A stretch of DNA of 36,361 nt from Ruminococcus sp. (GCF_024692365.1 NZ_JAILMR010000029.1:1-36361); one strand, 5' to 3'; numbered from the stretch's first letter, positions 12,760 through 23,381 are shown. The notes: a model not told the origin generated them from the letters alone. Numbers and translations: made by a program.

Positions 12760-14613
12760 ATGAATAATAACAATTCTAACAACGGAAAAAGAAAACCATC
12801 AAAACGTTATGTACAAGGAAAAGGAAAACTGAGAGGTGTGCCGATAAAGCGCGGCGCAGAGAATAAGCAGGGTGCTGAACCTTCGCAGGCTAAGCTTCGT
12901 CCCAACGGCAGGGCACAGCGCGGCAATAACAACAAACAGCAGGAACAGCGCCGTACTCCCGTGAAGATCATTCCTCTGGGCGGTCTTAATGAGATAGGCA
13001 AGAACTTTACTGTCATTGAATGTGCTAACGATATGTTCGTTATCGACTGCGGTCTGGCATTCCCGGACAGTGAGATGCTGGGCGTTGATATTGTTATACC
13101 AGATTTCTCCTATGTTGAGAAGAATATCGAAAAGCTTCGCGGCGTGGTCATTACTCACGGACACGAGGATCACATCGGCGGACTGCCATATTTTCTCAAA
13201 AAATTTGCGAGCACTCCTGTTTACGGTACAAGGCTGACCATTGGACTTATCGAGGGCAAGCTTCGTGAACACGGACTTCTTGACAGCGTAAAGCTTAATA
13301 CCGTGACACCTCGTCAGACCATCAGAATGGGCTGTATGGCTGTTGAATTCATCAGAGTGAACCATTCGATACCCGATTCTGTTGGCATGGCTATCCACAC
13401 GCCTGCAGGCGTTCTTATACACACAGGTGACTTCAAGGTTGACTACACTCCTATCGAGGGCGGCATAATCGACCTGCCCAGATTTGCAGAACTCGGCAAC
13501 AAGGGCGTTCTCGCGCTTATGTCAGATTCTACCAACTCGGAACGTCCCGGATACACCGCCAGCGAGCGAAAGGTCGGGGATAATCTGGAAATGCTTTTTG
13601 CAAAGGGCGAGGGTAAGCGTATAATCATTGCGACCTTTGCATCGAATATCCACAGAGTTCAGCAGATAATTAACAACGCTGTCAATACAGGACGTAAAGT
13701 TGCTGTATCGGGCAGAAGCATGGTAAATGTTATAAGCGTTGGCATTGAACTGGGTTATCTCAAAGTGCCGGACGGAGTGCTGATAGATATTGACATGATA
13801 GGCAGATATCTGCCCGAGCAGATAGTTCTCGTTACAACGGGCAGTCAGGGCGAGCCTATGTCTGCACTTTCGAGAATGTCAATGAACGAGCACCGCAAGG
13901 TCAGCATAACTCCCCAGGATTTCATTATAATCTCTGCAAACCCCATACCGGGCAACGAAAAGCTGGTGACAAGGGTCGTTAATGACCTTATGAAGCTGGG
14001 CGCTGAAGTCGTATACGAAAAGATGTACGAGGTACACGTTTCGGGACACGCGTGTCAGGAAGAACAGAAGCTGATGCTTTCGATAACAAAGCCCAAGTTT
14101 TTCATTCCTGTTCACGGTGAATTCAAGCACCTTATGAAGCACAAGCAGACTGCAATGAGTGTGGGCATACCCGAAGAAAATATCATCATCGCAGGTATCG
14201 GTGATGTCATCGAGACTGACGGTGTTGATATGAATATCTCAGGTGAAGTACCTGCGGGCAGAGTACTTGTTGACGGTCTTGGTGTCGGCGATGTAGGCGC
14301 TATCGTTCTTAGAGACAGAAAGCATCTGGCTGAGGACGGTCTTATCATCGCAGTTGCTACCATAGACAGGACAGTAGGCGAGATACTTGCAGGTCCCGAC
14401 CTTGTTTCCAGAGGATTTGTCTATGTCCGTGAGAGCGAAGAGCTTATGAATGAAGCTAAAGAACTTCTCACCGAGACTTTGCAGAACTGTCTTGACAGCA
14501 ATATGCATGAGTGGAATGCTATCAAGGGCAGAATGAAAGACAATCTTTCGGATTTCATTTTCACAAAGACAAAGAGAAGTCCTATGATTCTCCCTATTAT
14601 AATGGAGATATAG
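12760..14613 (+). CDS. Ribonuclease J
   Basis: A metallo-beta-lactamase/beta-CASP ribonuclease with endo- and 5'-exonuclease activity in mRNA decay and rRNA processing. The Zn motif THGHEDHIGG lies at 13152-13181, followed by GDFKVD, SDSTNSERPG and the beta-CASP and KH-like parts up to PIIMEI. The start is uncertain. ATG 12760 gives MNNNNSNNGKRKPSKRY, a basic, low-complexity N terminus usual for clostridial RNase J (617 aa). ATG 12721 would add 13 residues that look foreign, but it follows directly on a two-codon upstream ORF (ATGCGCTGA, 12712-12720). Neither has a well-spaced ribosome binding site. gdpP follows after 53 bp on the same strand. Confidence 0.93.
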   Translation: MNNNNSNNGKRKPSKRYVQGKGKLRGVPIKRGAENKQGAEPSQAKLRPNGRAQRGNNNKQQEQRRTPVKIIPLGGLNEIGKNFTVIECANDMFVIDCGLAFPDSEMLGVDIVIPDFSYVEKNIEKLRGVVITHGHEDHIGGLPYFLKKFASTPVYGTRLTIGLIEGKLREHGLLDSVKLNTVTPRQTIRMGCMAVEFIRVNHSIPDSVGMAIHTPAGVLIHTGDFKVDYTPIEGGIIDLPRFAELGNKGVLALMSDSTNSERPGYTASERKVGDNLEMLFAKGEGKRIIIATFASNIHRVQQIINNAVNTGRKVAVSGRSMVNVISVGIELGYLKVPDGVLIDIDMIGRYLPEQIVLVTTGSQGEPMSALSRMSMNEHRKVSITPQDFIIISANPIPGNEKLVTRVVNDLMKLGAEVVYEKMYEVHVSGHACQEEQKLMLSITKPKFFIPVHGEFKHLMKHKQTAMSVGIPEENIIIAGIGDVIETDGVDMNISGEVPAGRVLVDGLGVGDVGAIVLRDRKHLAEDGLIIAVATIDRTVGEILAGPDLVSRGFVYVRESEELMNEAKELLTETLQNCLDSNMHEWNAIKGRMKDNLSDFIFTKTKRSPMILPIIMEI

Positions 14614-14666
14614 AAGCTGTCAATGGTCGAACAGAAAAAAGGATCAAGCAAAGGAGTTGACTGGCA

Positions 14667-16685
14667 GTGAAAAAGAACAAAAGCTTTCTAATGCTGCTGT
14701 ATGCGACGATGGGGGTCATCGCGCTTACATCGCTGATTGGAGCTTTTATGCTGCGCTCGACTGAGGAAAAAAGAGGAGCTGGAAGCGTACTGATACTGGT
14801 ATGTGTCGTAAGCGTCATGCTGCTTCTGCTGGAAGCTTTCGTTTTCAGAAATCAGACTACGAAATATACTACAAAACTTGCAACACAGCTGATAAGGACG
14901 CAGCGTGATTCGATGCTGCATTTTCCTGCACCCTGTGTTATACTCGACAGCGATGAAACTATCGTATGGTACAACAGGCTGTTTGAAAAGCAGGTGTATT
15001 CCGAGGACTCATATGGAGATCATCTGGAAAACATCATGAATATCGAACTTGAACGTGCATTTGATGACGATGGGTGTCAGATATGCGTGAATAAAAGGTA
15101 CTATATCGCAAAGGCTGTGCGCACCGACCTTAAAAACGGTCTTTCAATGGTGTATTTCAAGGATATCACAGATTATACCGAATTGAGGTATGATGCATAT
15201 CAGTCTCACAACAGCGTGATAATCATAGTTATCGATAACTACGATGCGCTGATGTCTGATATCAGGGACAGTGAAAAAGCTCACGTTGCAGTTGAGATAG
15301 AAAAGCTGATGGAGACCTTCCTTGAAGGAACAAATGCCATCGCCAAAAAGGTATCTGACGACAAGTTCTATGTTTTCATGGAGGAAAGATATCTTTCACG
15401 GAAGATAGAGAACAGGTTCAGGATACTTGAAGAAGCAAGGCAGATACGCATTGGCGGAAAATCCAATGTCACCCTCTCTATAGGTGTCGGCAGGGAAGGC
15501 AAGGGTCTTGATGAGTGCGAAAAGCTGGCAAAACAGGCGCTGGAGCTTTGTCAGGGACGAGGCGGAGATCAGGCGGCTTACCGTGATAACGGTGAGTTCA
15601 GGTTCTTTGGCGGCGTTTCTACGGGCGCTGATAACAATAACAGAGTCAAGATAAGGATATTCGCTGAGACTCTGCTGGAGATAATCAGACCCGGAAGTAT
15701 CGAGAGCATAGGCAATTACAGGGCTGACGGCGATGCGGGACAGGGCTTCCGCAGAGTGCTGATAATGGGTCACAGATTCGGTGATCTGGACAGCGTGGGT
15801 TCTGCTACAGGTTTGTGCTGTGCGCTGAGAAAGCTTGTATCCGAGTGCTTCGTTGTAGTTGATAAGGAGAAGAATCTCGCAAGATCTCTGATAGACTATA
15901 TCGACGAGAACTCTGAGATGCCTTATTACATAACTCCCCAGCAGGGACTTGACAGGCTTGACAGCGATACACTTGTTATCGTGGTGGATACTCACAATCC
16001 AGAGCTTGTTGAATCAAGAGAAATGATAGAACGCGCTAAGAACATCGTTGTGATAGACCATCACAGGCGTATGGTAAACGGTATTGAACCACTGATAGCG
16101 CAGTGTCTTGAACCCGGTGCATCATCGGCGGCTGAACTTGTCACCGAGATAATCGAACTCTGGGGCGACAGGACTACAATAGATGCGTATGCCGCAGAAG
16201 CTCTGCTTTCGGGTATAATGCTTGATACAAAGTATTTTGTAATGAAAACTGGCGTCACAACTTTTGAGACGGCTGCTTTCCTCAAAAAGATGGGTGCGGA
16301 TACAATAGCAGTAAAGCAGATGTTCGCAAATTCCATCGAAACTTATCACGAAAAATCCAAGATCATCAATTCGGCGGAGATATACCGCAAATGCGCTCTT
16401 GCACGGGCTGACGGCAGCTTTGCGAATGTAAGGATCGCAGCTTCTCAGGCGGCGGACGAAATGTTGGGCATAACAGGAGTATGTGCTTCATTCGTTATGT
16501 ACAAGCAGGGCGATACTGTGAATATCTCGGCTAGAAGTATGGGCAAGTTCAATGTTCAGGTGATCATGGAAGCACTGGGCGGCGGCGGCCATCTTACCAT
16601 GGCGGCGGCTCAGTTAAAGACTGATATCGAGTCTGCTGACAGGCAACTTCGTGAGGTCATTGATGATTTCATCAAAAATATGTAA
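14667..16685 (+). CDS. gdpP: Cyclic-di-AMP phosphodiesterase GdpP
   Basis: A 672-residue membrane enzyme that opens c-di-AMP to pApA and so affects potassium, osmotic and wall homeostasis. GTG start at 14667, nine bases after AAAGGAG (14651-14657). Two membrane helices (about 8-28 and 40-60), a PAS-like domain (84-170), a degenerate GGDEF domain (180-300) lacking the GGDEF signature, then the DHH/DHHA1 core: GHRFGDLDS (368-376; His369, Asp373 and Asp375), VVDTHNP (around 440), IDHHRR (463-468) and [10 protein letters not shown] near the C terminus. It leads the conserved gdpP-rplI-dnaB block; rplI starts 20 bp after its stop. Confidence 0.95.
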   Translation: MKKNKSFLMLLYATMGVIALTSLIGAFMLRSTEEKRGAGSVLILVCVVSVMLLLLEAFVFRNQTTKYTTKLATQLIRTQRDSMLHFPAPCVILDSDETIVWYNRLFEKQVYSEDSYGDHLENIMNIELERAFDDDGCQICVNKRYYIAKAVRTDLKNGLSMVYFKDITDYTELRYDAYQSHNSVIIIVIDNYDALMSDIRDSEKAHVAVEIEKLMETFLEGTNAIAKKVSDDKFYVFMEERYLSRKIENRFRILEEARQIRIGGKSNVTLSIGVGREGKGLDECEKLAKQALELCQGRGGDQAAYRDNGEFRFFGGVSTGADNNNRVKIRIFAETLLEIIRPGSIESIGNYRADGDAGQGFRRVLIMGHRFGDLDSVGSATGLCCALRKLVSECFVVVDKEKNLARSLIDYIDENSEMPYYITPQQGLDRLDSDTLVIVVDTHNPELVESREMIERAKNIVVIDHHRRMVNGIEPLIAQCLEPGASSAAELVTEIIELWGDRTTIDAYAAEALLSGIMLDTKYFVMKTGVTTFETAAFLKKMGADTIAVKQMFANSIETYHEKSKIINSAEIYRKCALARADGSFANVRIAASQAADEMLGITGVCASFVMYKQGDTVNISARSMGKFNVQVIMEALGGGGHLTMAAAQLKTDIESADRQLREVIDDFIKNM

Positions 16686-16705
16686 ACCAGAAAGGTGTGT
16701 TTGAA

Positions 16706-17152
16706 ATGAAAGTTATTTTACTTAAAGATGTTAAAGGTTCGGGCAAGGCAGGAGATACCCTGAACGTTGCTGACGGATATGCAAGAAATTTCCTTATCGC
16801 AAAGGGTCTGGCTGTTGAGGCTAACTCCAAGAACCTGAACGATCTGGCTGGCAAGAAGGCTTCTGCTCAGCACAAGATAGATGTGGAGACCGCAGACAAC
16901 AAGGCTATTGCCGATAAGATCGCTGATAAAGAGGTAGTCATCAAGGCTAAGGCAGGTCAGGGCGGAAAGCTCTTCGGTGCTGTTACATCGGGCGTTGTTG
17001 CTGATGCTCTGAAAGATCAGTACGGCGTAGACGTTGACAAGAAGAAGATCGCGCTTAGCTCGGATATCAAGGCTTTCGGTGATTTCACTGCGGCTGTTAA
17101 GATGTCCCACGGCGTATCCTGCAGTATCAAGGTTAAAGTTGTGGAGGAATAA
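16706..17152 (+). CDS. rplI: 50S ribosomal protein L9
   Basis: A 148-residue ribosomal protein. Start ATG 16706 ([17 protein letters not shown]) matches the canonical L9 N terminus, with AAAGG at 16691-16695; the upstream in-frame GTG 16697 would add three residues. The N-terminal rRNA-binding domain ends with [17 protein letters not shown]. The long connecting helix spans about 45-75, and the C-terminal domain has GKLFGAVTS and [12 protein letters not shown]. The dnaB start follows its stop with no gap. Confidence 0.97.
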   Translation: MKVILLKDVKGSGKAGDTLNVADGYARNFLIAKGLAVEANSKNLNDLAGKKASAQHKIDVETADNKAIADKIADKEVVIKAKAGQGGKLFGAVTSGVVADALKDQYGVDVDKKKIALSSDIKAFGDFTAAVKMSHGVSCSIKVKVVEE

Positions 17153-18529
17153 ATGGCTGACATAAGCGATTTCAATGCAGTCAGCGGTTCTGATCTGCCC
17201 GGGAGGTCGCTGCCGTACAGTCAGGAGGCTGAAGAAGCAGTTATAGGCTGTGTTCTGCTTGATCCAGTTGAATGCCGCGAAAAGGCGATGGAAATGCTCA
17301 AGCCGGAGCATTTCTACCGTCCCAAGCATCAGCAGATATTCTCTATAATGATGAGAATGTTCACCACAGGTAAGGCAGAGGACGTTGTAACTGTCGTAGA
17401 TGAGGCTGTCAATGCGGGCATATTCGAGAATTCCGCAATGGCTATGAAGTACCTCTACGGTCTGATGGACAATGTTCCTTCGACTAAAAATATTGAAAGC
17501 TACTGCAACATTATTTTGCAGAAGGCGCAGCTGCGCTCTCTGATGAACGTTGCGAATGAGATAATCGCAAGCGTTGGTGACGGTGCTTCTGACCCGAAAG
17601 CTTTGCTCGACAGTGCTGAGCAGAAGATATTCAGCATAAGACAGGGCAGGGACTTACAGGGTCTTACCAGGATAAGCGATGTAATCGTTGAGAATTTCCA
17701 TCATCTGACAGAAATCTCAGGTCCCGATGCTGAAAAGTATCAGGGCGCAAGATCGGGATTTTCTCAGCTCGACCACGTAACTACGGGTCTGCAGAAGACT
17801 GACCTTATCGTGCTTGCGGCGCGTCCTGCGATGGGTAAGTCGGCATTTGCGCTGAATATCGCGGTAAACTGCTGCAAAGCTACCAAGAGGGACGTTGCCA
17901 TATTCTCACTCGAAATGGGTAAAGAACAGCTGGTTGGCAGAATGCTGGCTTCAGAGGGTAAGGTGAACAATACTTTGCTTAGAAACGGCGAGATGAAGGA
18001 CGAGGACTGGACAAAGCTTGCCGAAGCTGCCGATGTTCTTTCACAGCTGCCGATCTATCTCGATGATGGTGCAGGCGGCGTTACTGTGCCGCAGATGAAA
18101 GCAAAGCTCAGAAGACTGAATAATCTGGGTCTAGTAGTCATAGACTATATACAGCTGATGGAATCGCCAAATAAGCACAGCAGCCGTGTTAACGAAGTAT
18201 CTGAGATAACGCGACAGATAAAGCTTATGGCTAAGGAACTCAGTGTTCCTGTTATCGCACTTTCGCAGCTTTCACGTAACGCCGAGAAGCGTGACGATAA
18301 GCGTCCTCTGCTTTCAGATCTGAGAGAATCGGGTTCTATCGAGCAGGACGCAGATATAATACTGTTTTTGTACCGTGATGCTTACTATTCCGACTCAAAG
18401 GAAGACCAGACAGTGGCTGAATGCATAGTGGCAAAAAACAGACATGGTCAGCTTGGTACGATCAAACTCAGCTGGATAGGCGAGTATACATTGTTCAGAG
18501 GATTGGAATTCAGAAAAGATGAAAAGTGA
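17153..18529 (+). CDS. dnaB: Replicative DNA helicase DnaB
   Basis: A 458-residue hexameric helicase that opens DNA at the replication fork. The N-terminal DnaB domain is present (LPYSQEAEEAVIGCVLLDP; residues 20-120). A linker follows, then the RecA-like domain with ARPAMGKS (Walker A, 223-230), FSLEMGKEQLVGRMLA, VVIDYIQLM (Walker B, 328-336), SQLSRNAEKR (371-380) and DLRESGSIEQDAD. Length is standard. The ATG follows the rplI stop directly, with GGAGG inside the end of rplI. Its last 11 bases overlap tilS. Confidence 0.97.
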   Translation: MADISDFNAVSGSDLPGRSLPYSQEAEEAVIGCVLLDPVECREKAMEMLKPEHFYRPKHQQIFSIMMRMFTTGKAEDVVTVVDEAVNAGIFENSAMAMKYLYGLMDNVPSTKNIESYCNIILQKAQLRSLMNVANEIIASVGDGASDPKALLDSAEQKIFSIRQGRDLQGLTRISDVIVENFHHLTEISGPDAEKYQGARSGFSQLDHVTTGLQKTDLIVLAARPAMGKSAFALNIAVNCCKATKRDVAIFSLEMGKEQLVGRMLASEGKVNNTLLRNGEMKDEDWTKLAEAADVLSQLPIYLDDGAGGVTVPQMKAKLRRLNNLGLVVIDYIQLMESPNKHSSRVNEVSEITRQIKLMAKELSVPVIALSQLSRNAEKRDDKRPLLSDLRESGSIEQDADIILFLYRDAYYSDSKEDQTVAECIVAKNRHGQLGTIKLSWIGEYTLFRGLEFRKDEK

Positions 18530-19853
18530 GCTTGTTCAGAGAGTCGGTCGGACGATCGAAAAATACCATATGGCTCATAAGGGCGAGCGCTTGCTGGTAG
18601 GGCTTTCGGGCGGGGCAGACAGCGCTGCGCTCCTTTTGTGTTTACATGAGCTGGGTTATGATATCTGTGCCTGCCATGTTAATCACTGTATCCGCGGCGA
18701 AGAAGCTGACCGCGATCAGCATTTCTGTGAGGAATTGTGCCGCGGACTTGGGATAGATATAACTGTCAAAAGAGTTGATGTTCCCGCCTATTGCAGGGAA
18801 AATCCAGTATCCGAAGAAGAAGGCGCAAGGCTGTTAAGGTACAAAGCTTTACAAGAAATCGAAGCTGATAAGATCTGTACAGCTCATAACCTTGACGATT
18901 GTCTTGAAACGACTCTTTTCAATCTGGCGAGGGGCTCGGGACTTAAAGGTATAGCTTCGATTCCGCCTGTCAGAGAAAATATAATCCGTCCGCTGATAGA
19001 GTGCAGCCGAGCTGATATAGAGGCATTTCTTGCAGAAAAAGGTCAGACTTTCGTAACGGACTCTACTAATCTGCTGGACGAGTATTCCCGCAATAAGCTG
19101 AGACATAAAGTGGTTCCTGTACTTAAGGAGATTAATTCATCTCTCATGGATACATTCGCGAAGACACTTGGCTTTCTGCGTGAGGACAGTTCTTTCCTTG
19201 AAAAGCTTGCCGATGATGCCTTGGAGAAAGTCACCTGCGGGGATGGATATTCCTGTAAGATGATAAGAGAACTTGATTATCCTGTAAGACGCAGAGTAAT
19301 CATGCGAATACTTTCAAAGTATGATATCGAAGTCGGACAAGATAAGATAGAGATGGTCGAAAAACTTATCAATGAGGGCGGCAAAGCTAATGTCAAGGCG
19401 AATTGCTTTGCATATACAAAATCGGGAACACTTTATATTTTCACTGAAAATGAGGATGAAAATACTCATCAGGACGAAGTGAAAGTTGTGCCTGAAAGCG
19501 TTGTTAACTGGCAGGGAAGATCTGTAAGCTTTAAATTGGTAACAAATGACGGTAAATTCGAAAATGTTCATAAAAAGTTTGCAAATTCTTGTCTGGATTA
19601 TGATAAAATAAAAGGTGTTATTGTGTTAAGAAAACGCCGTGTGGGGGACAGGATACGTCTTGTTAACCGTGAGCACAGCTCAGATGTCAGGATGCTGATG
19701 AAACAGGGTTTTCCCGTGCATAAGCGCGATTCAGCGGTCATTCTCGCTGATGATGATGGCATAGTTCTTGCAGAGAATTTCGGTGCAGCTGACAGGGTAC
19801 GGATAGACAGCAGTACCAGACGAGTACTGATTTTTGAAGTTATTCCTGAATAA
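18519..19853 (+). CDS. tilS: tRNA(Ile)-lysidine synthase TilS
   Basis: A 444-residue enzyme that puts lysine on C34 of the tRNA-Ile with CAU anticodon, so that it reads AUA. The PP-loop ATP pyrophosphatase motif LSGGADSA is at 29-36, followed by HVNHCIRGEEADRD, the TAHNLDDCLETTLFNLARGSGLKG-type stretch (split by length here) and TDSTN. The C-terminal TilS domain shows LRKRRVGDRIRL. The gene overlaps dnaB by 11 bases. It is followed by ftsH, the usual neighbour, but no hpt lies between them. Confidence 0.95.
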   Translation: MKSELVQRVGRTIEKYHMAHKGERLLVGLSGGADSAALLLCLHELGYDICACHVNHCIRGEEADRDQHFCEELCRGLGIDITVKRVDVPAYCRENPVSEEEGARLLRYKALQEIEADKICTAHNLDDCLETTLFNLARGSGLKGIASIPPVRENIIRPLIECSRADIEAFLAEKGQTFVTDSTNLLDEYSRNKLRHKVVPVLKEINSSLMDTFAKTLGFLREDSSFLEKLADDALEKVTCGDGYSCKMIRELDYPVRRRVIMRILSKYDIEVGQDKIEMVEKLINEGGKANVKANCFAYTKSGTLYIFTENEDENTHQDEVKVVPESVVNWQGRSVSFKLVTNDGKFENVHKKFANSCLDYDKIKGVIVLRKRRVGDRIRLVNREHSSDVRMLMKQGFPVHKRDSAVILADDDGIVLAENFGAADRVRIDSSTRRVLIFEVIPE

Positions 19854-19899
19854 CCTCATATTATGACCTCACTTTCACACTATTTTCACAAAAAGGGTC

Positions 19900-19905
19900 T
19901 ATAAT
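19900..19905 (+). promoter_or_regulatory. -10 box upstream of ftsH
   Basis: A perfect TATAAT in the tilS-ftsH gap, 53 bases before the ftsH start. No good -35 box lies at the right distance (ACACTA at 17 bp), so the promoter is weak or needs help. Confidence 0.4.
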
Positions 19906-19957
19906 AAACCGATAAGGCTGATAATAACACAAATTTAGAACAAAAGGTCGTGATAAA

Positions 19958-21979
19958 TTGAAAAACGGAGGAAAATCTCTTCTGATCTATCTTGTGGTTT
20001 CTGTATGCATAATCACTGGTCTGGTCTATATGCTGATGAGTATGAGCACCAAGAGCGATGAAGTGAAGTATTCCGAGGTAATGGGACACTTTGACTCTCT
20101 CGAAGTCAGTGAATTCAAGCTTGATCTCGGTTCGGGCGAGCTGAAATACAAGTTGAATACCGATGAAGATGCTGAAAAAGAGTACAACTATAAAGTACCG
20201 AATGTTTCACTGTTCGTGAACGAGGTACTGGGCGGTGAGGAAGCTGTTAACTACCGTCTGAAATATGATGCAGCAAATCCGAAGGAACCACTGGTCTATG
20301 ATCTGGTACCGATATCAGATAACAGTTTCTGGCTGAATCTTATACCTACATTCCTGATGTTGGGTGTTATGATATTCTTCTTCGTATTCATGATGAAGAG
20401 CGCAGGCGGCGGAAAGATGTCCGGTTTCGGCAAGACCAATGCAAGACTGGCTCCAAGCAGTAAAAAGGCAACTTTTGCCGATGTTGCAGGTGCTGACGAG
20501 GAAAAGGAAGAACTCAAGGAGATCGTTGATTTCCTTAAAGATAACAGAAAATATACCGAGATTGGCGCGAGGATACCCAAAGGCGTTCTGCTTCTGGGAC
20601 CTCCCGGTACAGGTAAGACACTTCTTGCTAGAGCAGTTGCAGGCGAGGCAAATGTGCCTTTCTTCTCGATATCGGGTTCCGATTTCGTTGAAATGTTCGT
20701 CGGCGTGGGTGCTTCCCGTGTACGTGACCTTTTTGAACAGGCTAAGAAGAGCGCACCGTCCATCATATTCATAGACGAGATCGACGCTGTCGGCAGACAG
20801 AGAGGTGCAGGTCTGGGCGGCGGTCACGATGAACGTGAGCAAACCCTTAACCAGCTGCTTGTTGAGATGGACGGCTTTGAGGATAACGAGTCAGTCATCG
20901 TTATGGCAGCTACCAATAGACGTGATATTCTCGACCCCGCTCTGCTGAGACCGGGCAGATTTGACAGGCAGATACTTGTCAGCTACCCTGATATCAAGGG
21001 CAGAGAAGAGATACTGAAAGTTCATACCAAGAACAAGCCCCTTGCTCCCGATGTTAGTCTGGAAACTATTGCCAAGACCACTGTCGGATTTACAGGTGCC
21101 GATCTTGAAAACCTTGCAAACGAAGCTTCACTGCTGGCTGCAAGAAAGAATAAAAAGGCTATCACCAAGGCTGATATGGAAGAAGCAGCTATCAAGGTAG
21201 TTGCAGGACCCGAGAAGAGGTCTAAGGTGGTATCCGAAGCAGAGAAGAGACTTACTGCTTACCACGAGGGCGGTCACGCTATCTGCACATATTATTGCCA
21301 GAAGGCTGATAAGGTGCATCAGGTGACTATCATACCCAGAGGTCAGGCGGGCGGCTTTACAATGAGCCTTCCCGAAAAGGATAAGGCTTTCGTCAGCAAG
21401 AACGAGATGTATAATAACATCGTGGTACTTCTTGGCGGACGTGTTGCCGAGAAGCTGATACTTGATGATATCTCCACAGGTGCTTCAAACGATCTGGAAA
21501 GAGCTACCGCTACCGCAAGAAATATGGTTACAAGATACGGCTTCAGCGACAATTTAGGACCTGTTGTTTACGGTCAGGGCGAGCACGAGGTATTTCTGGG
21601 AAGAGATTACACCAATACTCCCAGCTATTCCGATAATGTTGCTGCTGAGATCGATAATGAGATCAGAACTATCGTTGAAACTGCATTCGAGCAGGCTGAA
21701 ACTCTGCTGAAAGAGCATATCGATCAGCTGCATTTGATCGCTAAGTATTTGATGAAGAACGAGAAGATCGACGGCATCAAGTTTGAAAAGCTGATGAAAG
21801 GTGAACTTCCCGCTTCCGATTTTGAAGACGATGTAAAGGATACTGTCGAGGACATCGACGTCAAAGATACCGTTGAGGAGATCCTGACTGTTGATGAGGA
21901 CAAGGATACTCTTGACGAAGCAGATATCTCCGAGAACACAAGCGTTTCTCTCGGCAAGGATAAGGACAGCATCGAATAA
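19958..21979 (+). CDS. ftsH: ATP-dependent zinc metalloprotease FtsH
   Basis: A 673-residue membrane AAA+ protease for quality control of membrane and regulatory proteins. TTG start at 19958 with AAAAGGT upstream. Membrane helices at about 7-28 and 123-146 flank an extracytoplasmic domain. Then come Walker A GPPGTGKT (214-221), Walker B FIIDEID-type (271-276), the second region of homology (RPGRFDRQI), the zinc site HEGGH (436-440) and [15 protein letters not shown] with the third ligand. The last 60 residues form an acidic tail repeating VKDTVED / VKDTVEE, unlike the short tails of most homologues. A terminator follows. Confidence 0.96.
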   Translation: MKNGGKSLLIYLVVSVCIITGLVYMLMSMSTKSDEVKYSEVMGHFDSLEVSEFKLDLGSGELKYKLNTDEDAEKEYNYKVPNVSLFVNEVLGGEEAVNYRLKYDAANPKEPLVYDLVPISDNSFWLNLIPTFLMLGVMIFFFVFMMKSAGGGKMSGFGKTNARLAPSSKKATFADVAGADEEKEELKEIVDFLKDNRKYTEIGARIPKGVLLLGPPGTGKTLLARAVAGEANVPFFSISGSDFVEMFVGVGASRVRDLFEQAKKSAPSIIFIDEIDAVGRQRGAGLGGGHDEREQTLNQLLVEMDGFEDNESVIVMAATNRRDILDPALLRPGRFDRQILVSYPDIKGREEILKVHTKNKPLAPDVSLETIAKTTVGFTGADLENLANEASLLAARKNKKAITKADMEEAAIKVVAGPEKRSKVVSEAEKRLTAYHEGGHAICTYYCQKADKVHQVTIIPRGQAGGFTMSLPEKDKAFVSKNEMYNNIVVLLGGRVAEKLILDDISTGASNDLERATATARNMVTRYGFSDNLGPVVYGQGEHEVFLGRDYTNTPSYSDNVAAEIDNEIRTIVETAFEQAETLLKEHIDQLHLIAKYLMKNEKIDGIKFEKLMKGELPASDFEDDVKDTVEDIDVKDTVEEILTVDEDKDTLDEADISENTSVSLGKDKDSIE

Positions 21980-21989
21980 GATATTTATA

Positions 21990-22020
21990 AGCCGATATCG
22001 GGAACGGTATCGGCTTTTTT
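21990..22020 (+). terminator. Terminator after ftsH
   Basis: AGCCGATA (21990-21997) and TATCGGCT (22008-22015) form an 8-bp stem around 10 nt, with a run of six T (22015-22020). Confidence 0.92.
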
Positions 22021-22031
22021 ATGGTCAGCTA

Positions 22032-22060
22032 TTGATTTTTTTCTGCGGAAGTAGTATAAT
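22032..22060 (+). promoter_or_regulatory. Promoter of the YmdB-type gene
   Basis: TTGATT (22032-22037), 17 bp, TATAAT (22055-22060), 41 bases before the start codon. Confidence 0.82.
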
Positions 22061-22101
22061 AATTTTAAATCTTATTCTATGACGAATGATGAGGTAAAGA
22101 T

Positions 22102-22872
22102 ATGAACCTGTTGTTTATAGGCGATGTCGTGGGCAGTTCGGGTACGGATTTTCTTGAAGAACAGCTTTACGGTATTAAAAGAAAGTATAATATTGATGTG
22201 ACGGTTGTCAACGGTGAGAATTCGGCACAGGGAAACGGAATAACTCCCGCGTCCTTTGAAAGACTGATGCGTATGGGTGCTGATGTTGTCACTACGGGCA
22301 ATCACTGTTTCCGTCGGCGTGAAGCTATGGATCTTTATGAGAACAGCGAGTTCCTGCTTCGTCCCGCGAATTTTCCCGAAGGCGTTGCGGGCAGGGGAGT
22401 TGCTGTCATCGATCTTTGTCCTATAAAGATAGCAGTTGTGAATCTTATGGGCACGATGTATATGGAGGCGCTTGATAATCCATTCACGGAGATAGACAAG
22501 ATTCTTGCGGGTATCGATACTCCCAATATCTTTGTAGATTTTCACGCTGAGGCTACCTCCGAGAAAAAGGCAATGGGTCATTATCTCAAAGGCAGGGTGA
22601 CTGCTGTTATGGGTACTCACACCCATGTTCAGACTGCTGATGAAGTTATTCTCGGCGGACACACAGCCTATATAACCGATGTTGGCATGACGGGCCCCGA
22701 GCTTTCCGTTCTTGGTGTTGACAGTGATATTGTGATAGATAAGTTCAGATATCACCGCCCTGTTAAGTTTACAGAGAGCGATTCTGCTTGTTTCCTGAAC
22801 GGAGTTGTGGTCAGCTTCGACGAAAAATCGGGAAAATCTACAAATATAACCCGTATTATTAGTCGCAAATAA
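22102..22872 (+). CDS. YmdB-family metallophosphodiesterase (TIGR00282)
   Basis: A 256-residue cytoplasmic phosphoesterase with the family's signature layout: MNLLFIGDVVGSSG (GDVVG, metal site), VNGENSAQGNGIT, TTGNHCF (GNH), VDFHAEATSEK and MGTHTHVQTADE (GTHTHVQT). B. subtilis YmdB hydrolyses 2',3'-cyclic nucleotides and affects biofilm and sporulation choices. Length is normal (about 260). The ribosome binding site is weak (GATGAGGTAAAG, 22087-22098). spoVS follows about 90 bp downstream under its own promoter, a common pairing in Firmicutes. Confidence 0.9.
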   Translation: MNLLFIGDVVGSSGTDFLEEQLYGIKRKYNIDVTVVNGENSAQGNGITPASFERLMRMGADVVTTGNHCFRRREAMDLYENSEFLLRPANFPEGVAGRGVAVIDLCPIKIAVVNLMGTMYMEALDNPFTEIDKILAGIDTPNIFVDFHAEATSEKKAMGHYLKGRVTAVMGTHTHVQTADEVILGGHTAYITDVGMTGPELSVLGVDSDIVIDKFRYHRPVKFTESDSACFLNGVVVSFDEKSGKSTNITRIISRK

Positions 22873-22891
22873 CAAAAAAGCCAAATTGCTA

Positions 22892-22920
22892 TTGCAAAAT
22901 TTTCCCAAATGTAGTATAAT
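22892..22920 (+). promoter_or_regulatory. Promoter of spoVS
   Basis: TTGCAA (22892-22897), 17 bp, TATAAT (22915-22920). It looks like a vegetative-sigma promoter. Confidence 0.75.
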
Positions 22921-22965
22921 GTTATTGCTGTGAAGCGCATAACGTTTTCGTAAAAAGGAGGGATA

Positions 22966-23229
22966 ATGGTGGAGGTTTTGAAAGTTTCATCACGATCTGT
23001 ACCTAATTCAGTAGCAGGCGCTATTTCAGGCGTGATAAGGGAGCAGGGTGCTGTCGAGGTTCAGGCTGTCGGCGCAGGCGCTGCAAATCAGGCGATCAAG
23101 GCTATTGCGATAGCAAGAGGTTATCTTGCACCTGTCGGAATAGATATGATCTGCGTTCCCGCATTCGCTAATGTCCTTATTGATGGCGAGGAAAGGACAG
23201 CTATCAAGCTTATCTGTGAACAGAGATGA
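22966..23229 (+). CDS. spoVS: Stage V sporulation protein S
   Basis: An 87-residue Alba-like protein. The sequence matches SpoVS along its length: EVLKVSSRSVPNSVAGAISG, VIREQGAVEVQAVGAGAANQ, AIKAIAIARGYL and PAFANVLIDGEERTAIKLI. In B. subtilis it acts in spore coat assembly and septation, but homologues occur widely in bacteria that do not sporulate, so it does not prove sporulation here. The start is ATG 22966 with AAGGAGGG at 22955-22962; the GTG next to it would be equally possible. It has its own promoter and terminator. Confidence 0.95.
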   Translation: MVEVLKVSSRSVPNSVAGAISGVIREQGAVEVQAVGAGAANQAIKAIAIARGYLAPVGIDMICVPAFANVLIDGEERTAIKLICEQR

Positions 23230-23236
23230 TAATTTC

Positions 23237-23266
23237 AGCACGGGGATTAACTCCGTGCTTTTATTT
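23237..23266 (+). terminator. Terminator after spoVS
   Basis: AGCACGG (23237-23243) and CCGTGCT (23253-23259) pair over 7 bp around 9 nt, followed by TTTTATTTTT. Confidence 0.88.
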
Positions 23267-23291
23267 TTAGTCAGCAATTATAGATACGAAA

Positions 23292-23326
23292 AACGGCATA
23301 CCGTGTTTGGTATGCCGTTAGTTTTT
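23292..23326 (+). terminator. Second rightward terminator before convergent ackA
   Basis: AACGGCATACC (23292-23302) and GGTATGCCGTT (23309-23319) form a perfect 11-bp stem with a 6-nt loop, followed by AGTTTTTAT. It backs up the spoVS terminator. Confidence 0.85.
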
Positions 23327-23329
23327 ATA

Positions 23330-23363
23330 AAAAGAAAACCGCCGTCAACTTGACTAACGGCGG
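23330..23363 (-). terminator. Terminator of ackA
   Basis: CCGCCGT (23339-23345) and ACGGCGG (23357-23363) pair; on the minus strand TTTTCTTTTT follows. It lies about 20 bases after the ackA stop. Confidence 0.87.
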
Positions 23364-23381
23364 AAATATCTTCATTATAAA

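Noticed and set aside
22072..22908. Long minus-strand open frame of 278 codons opposite the YmdB-type gene.
   Set aside because: It lies opposite a clear conserved gene, has no ribosome binding site and its product shows no family features. Long minus-strand frames opposite hisJ (28535-29362) and NAMPT (31457-32317) were set aside for the same reason.
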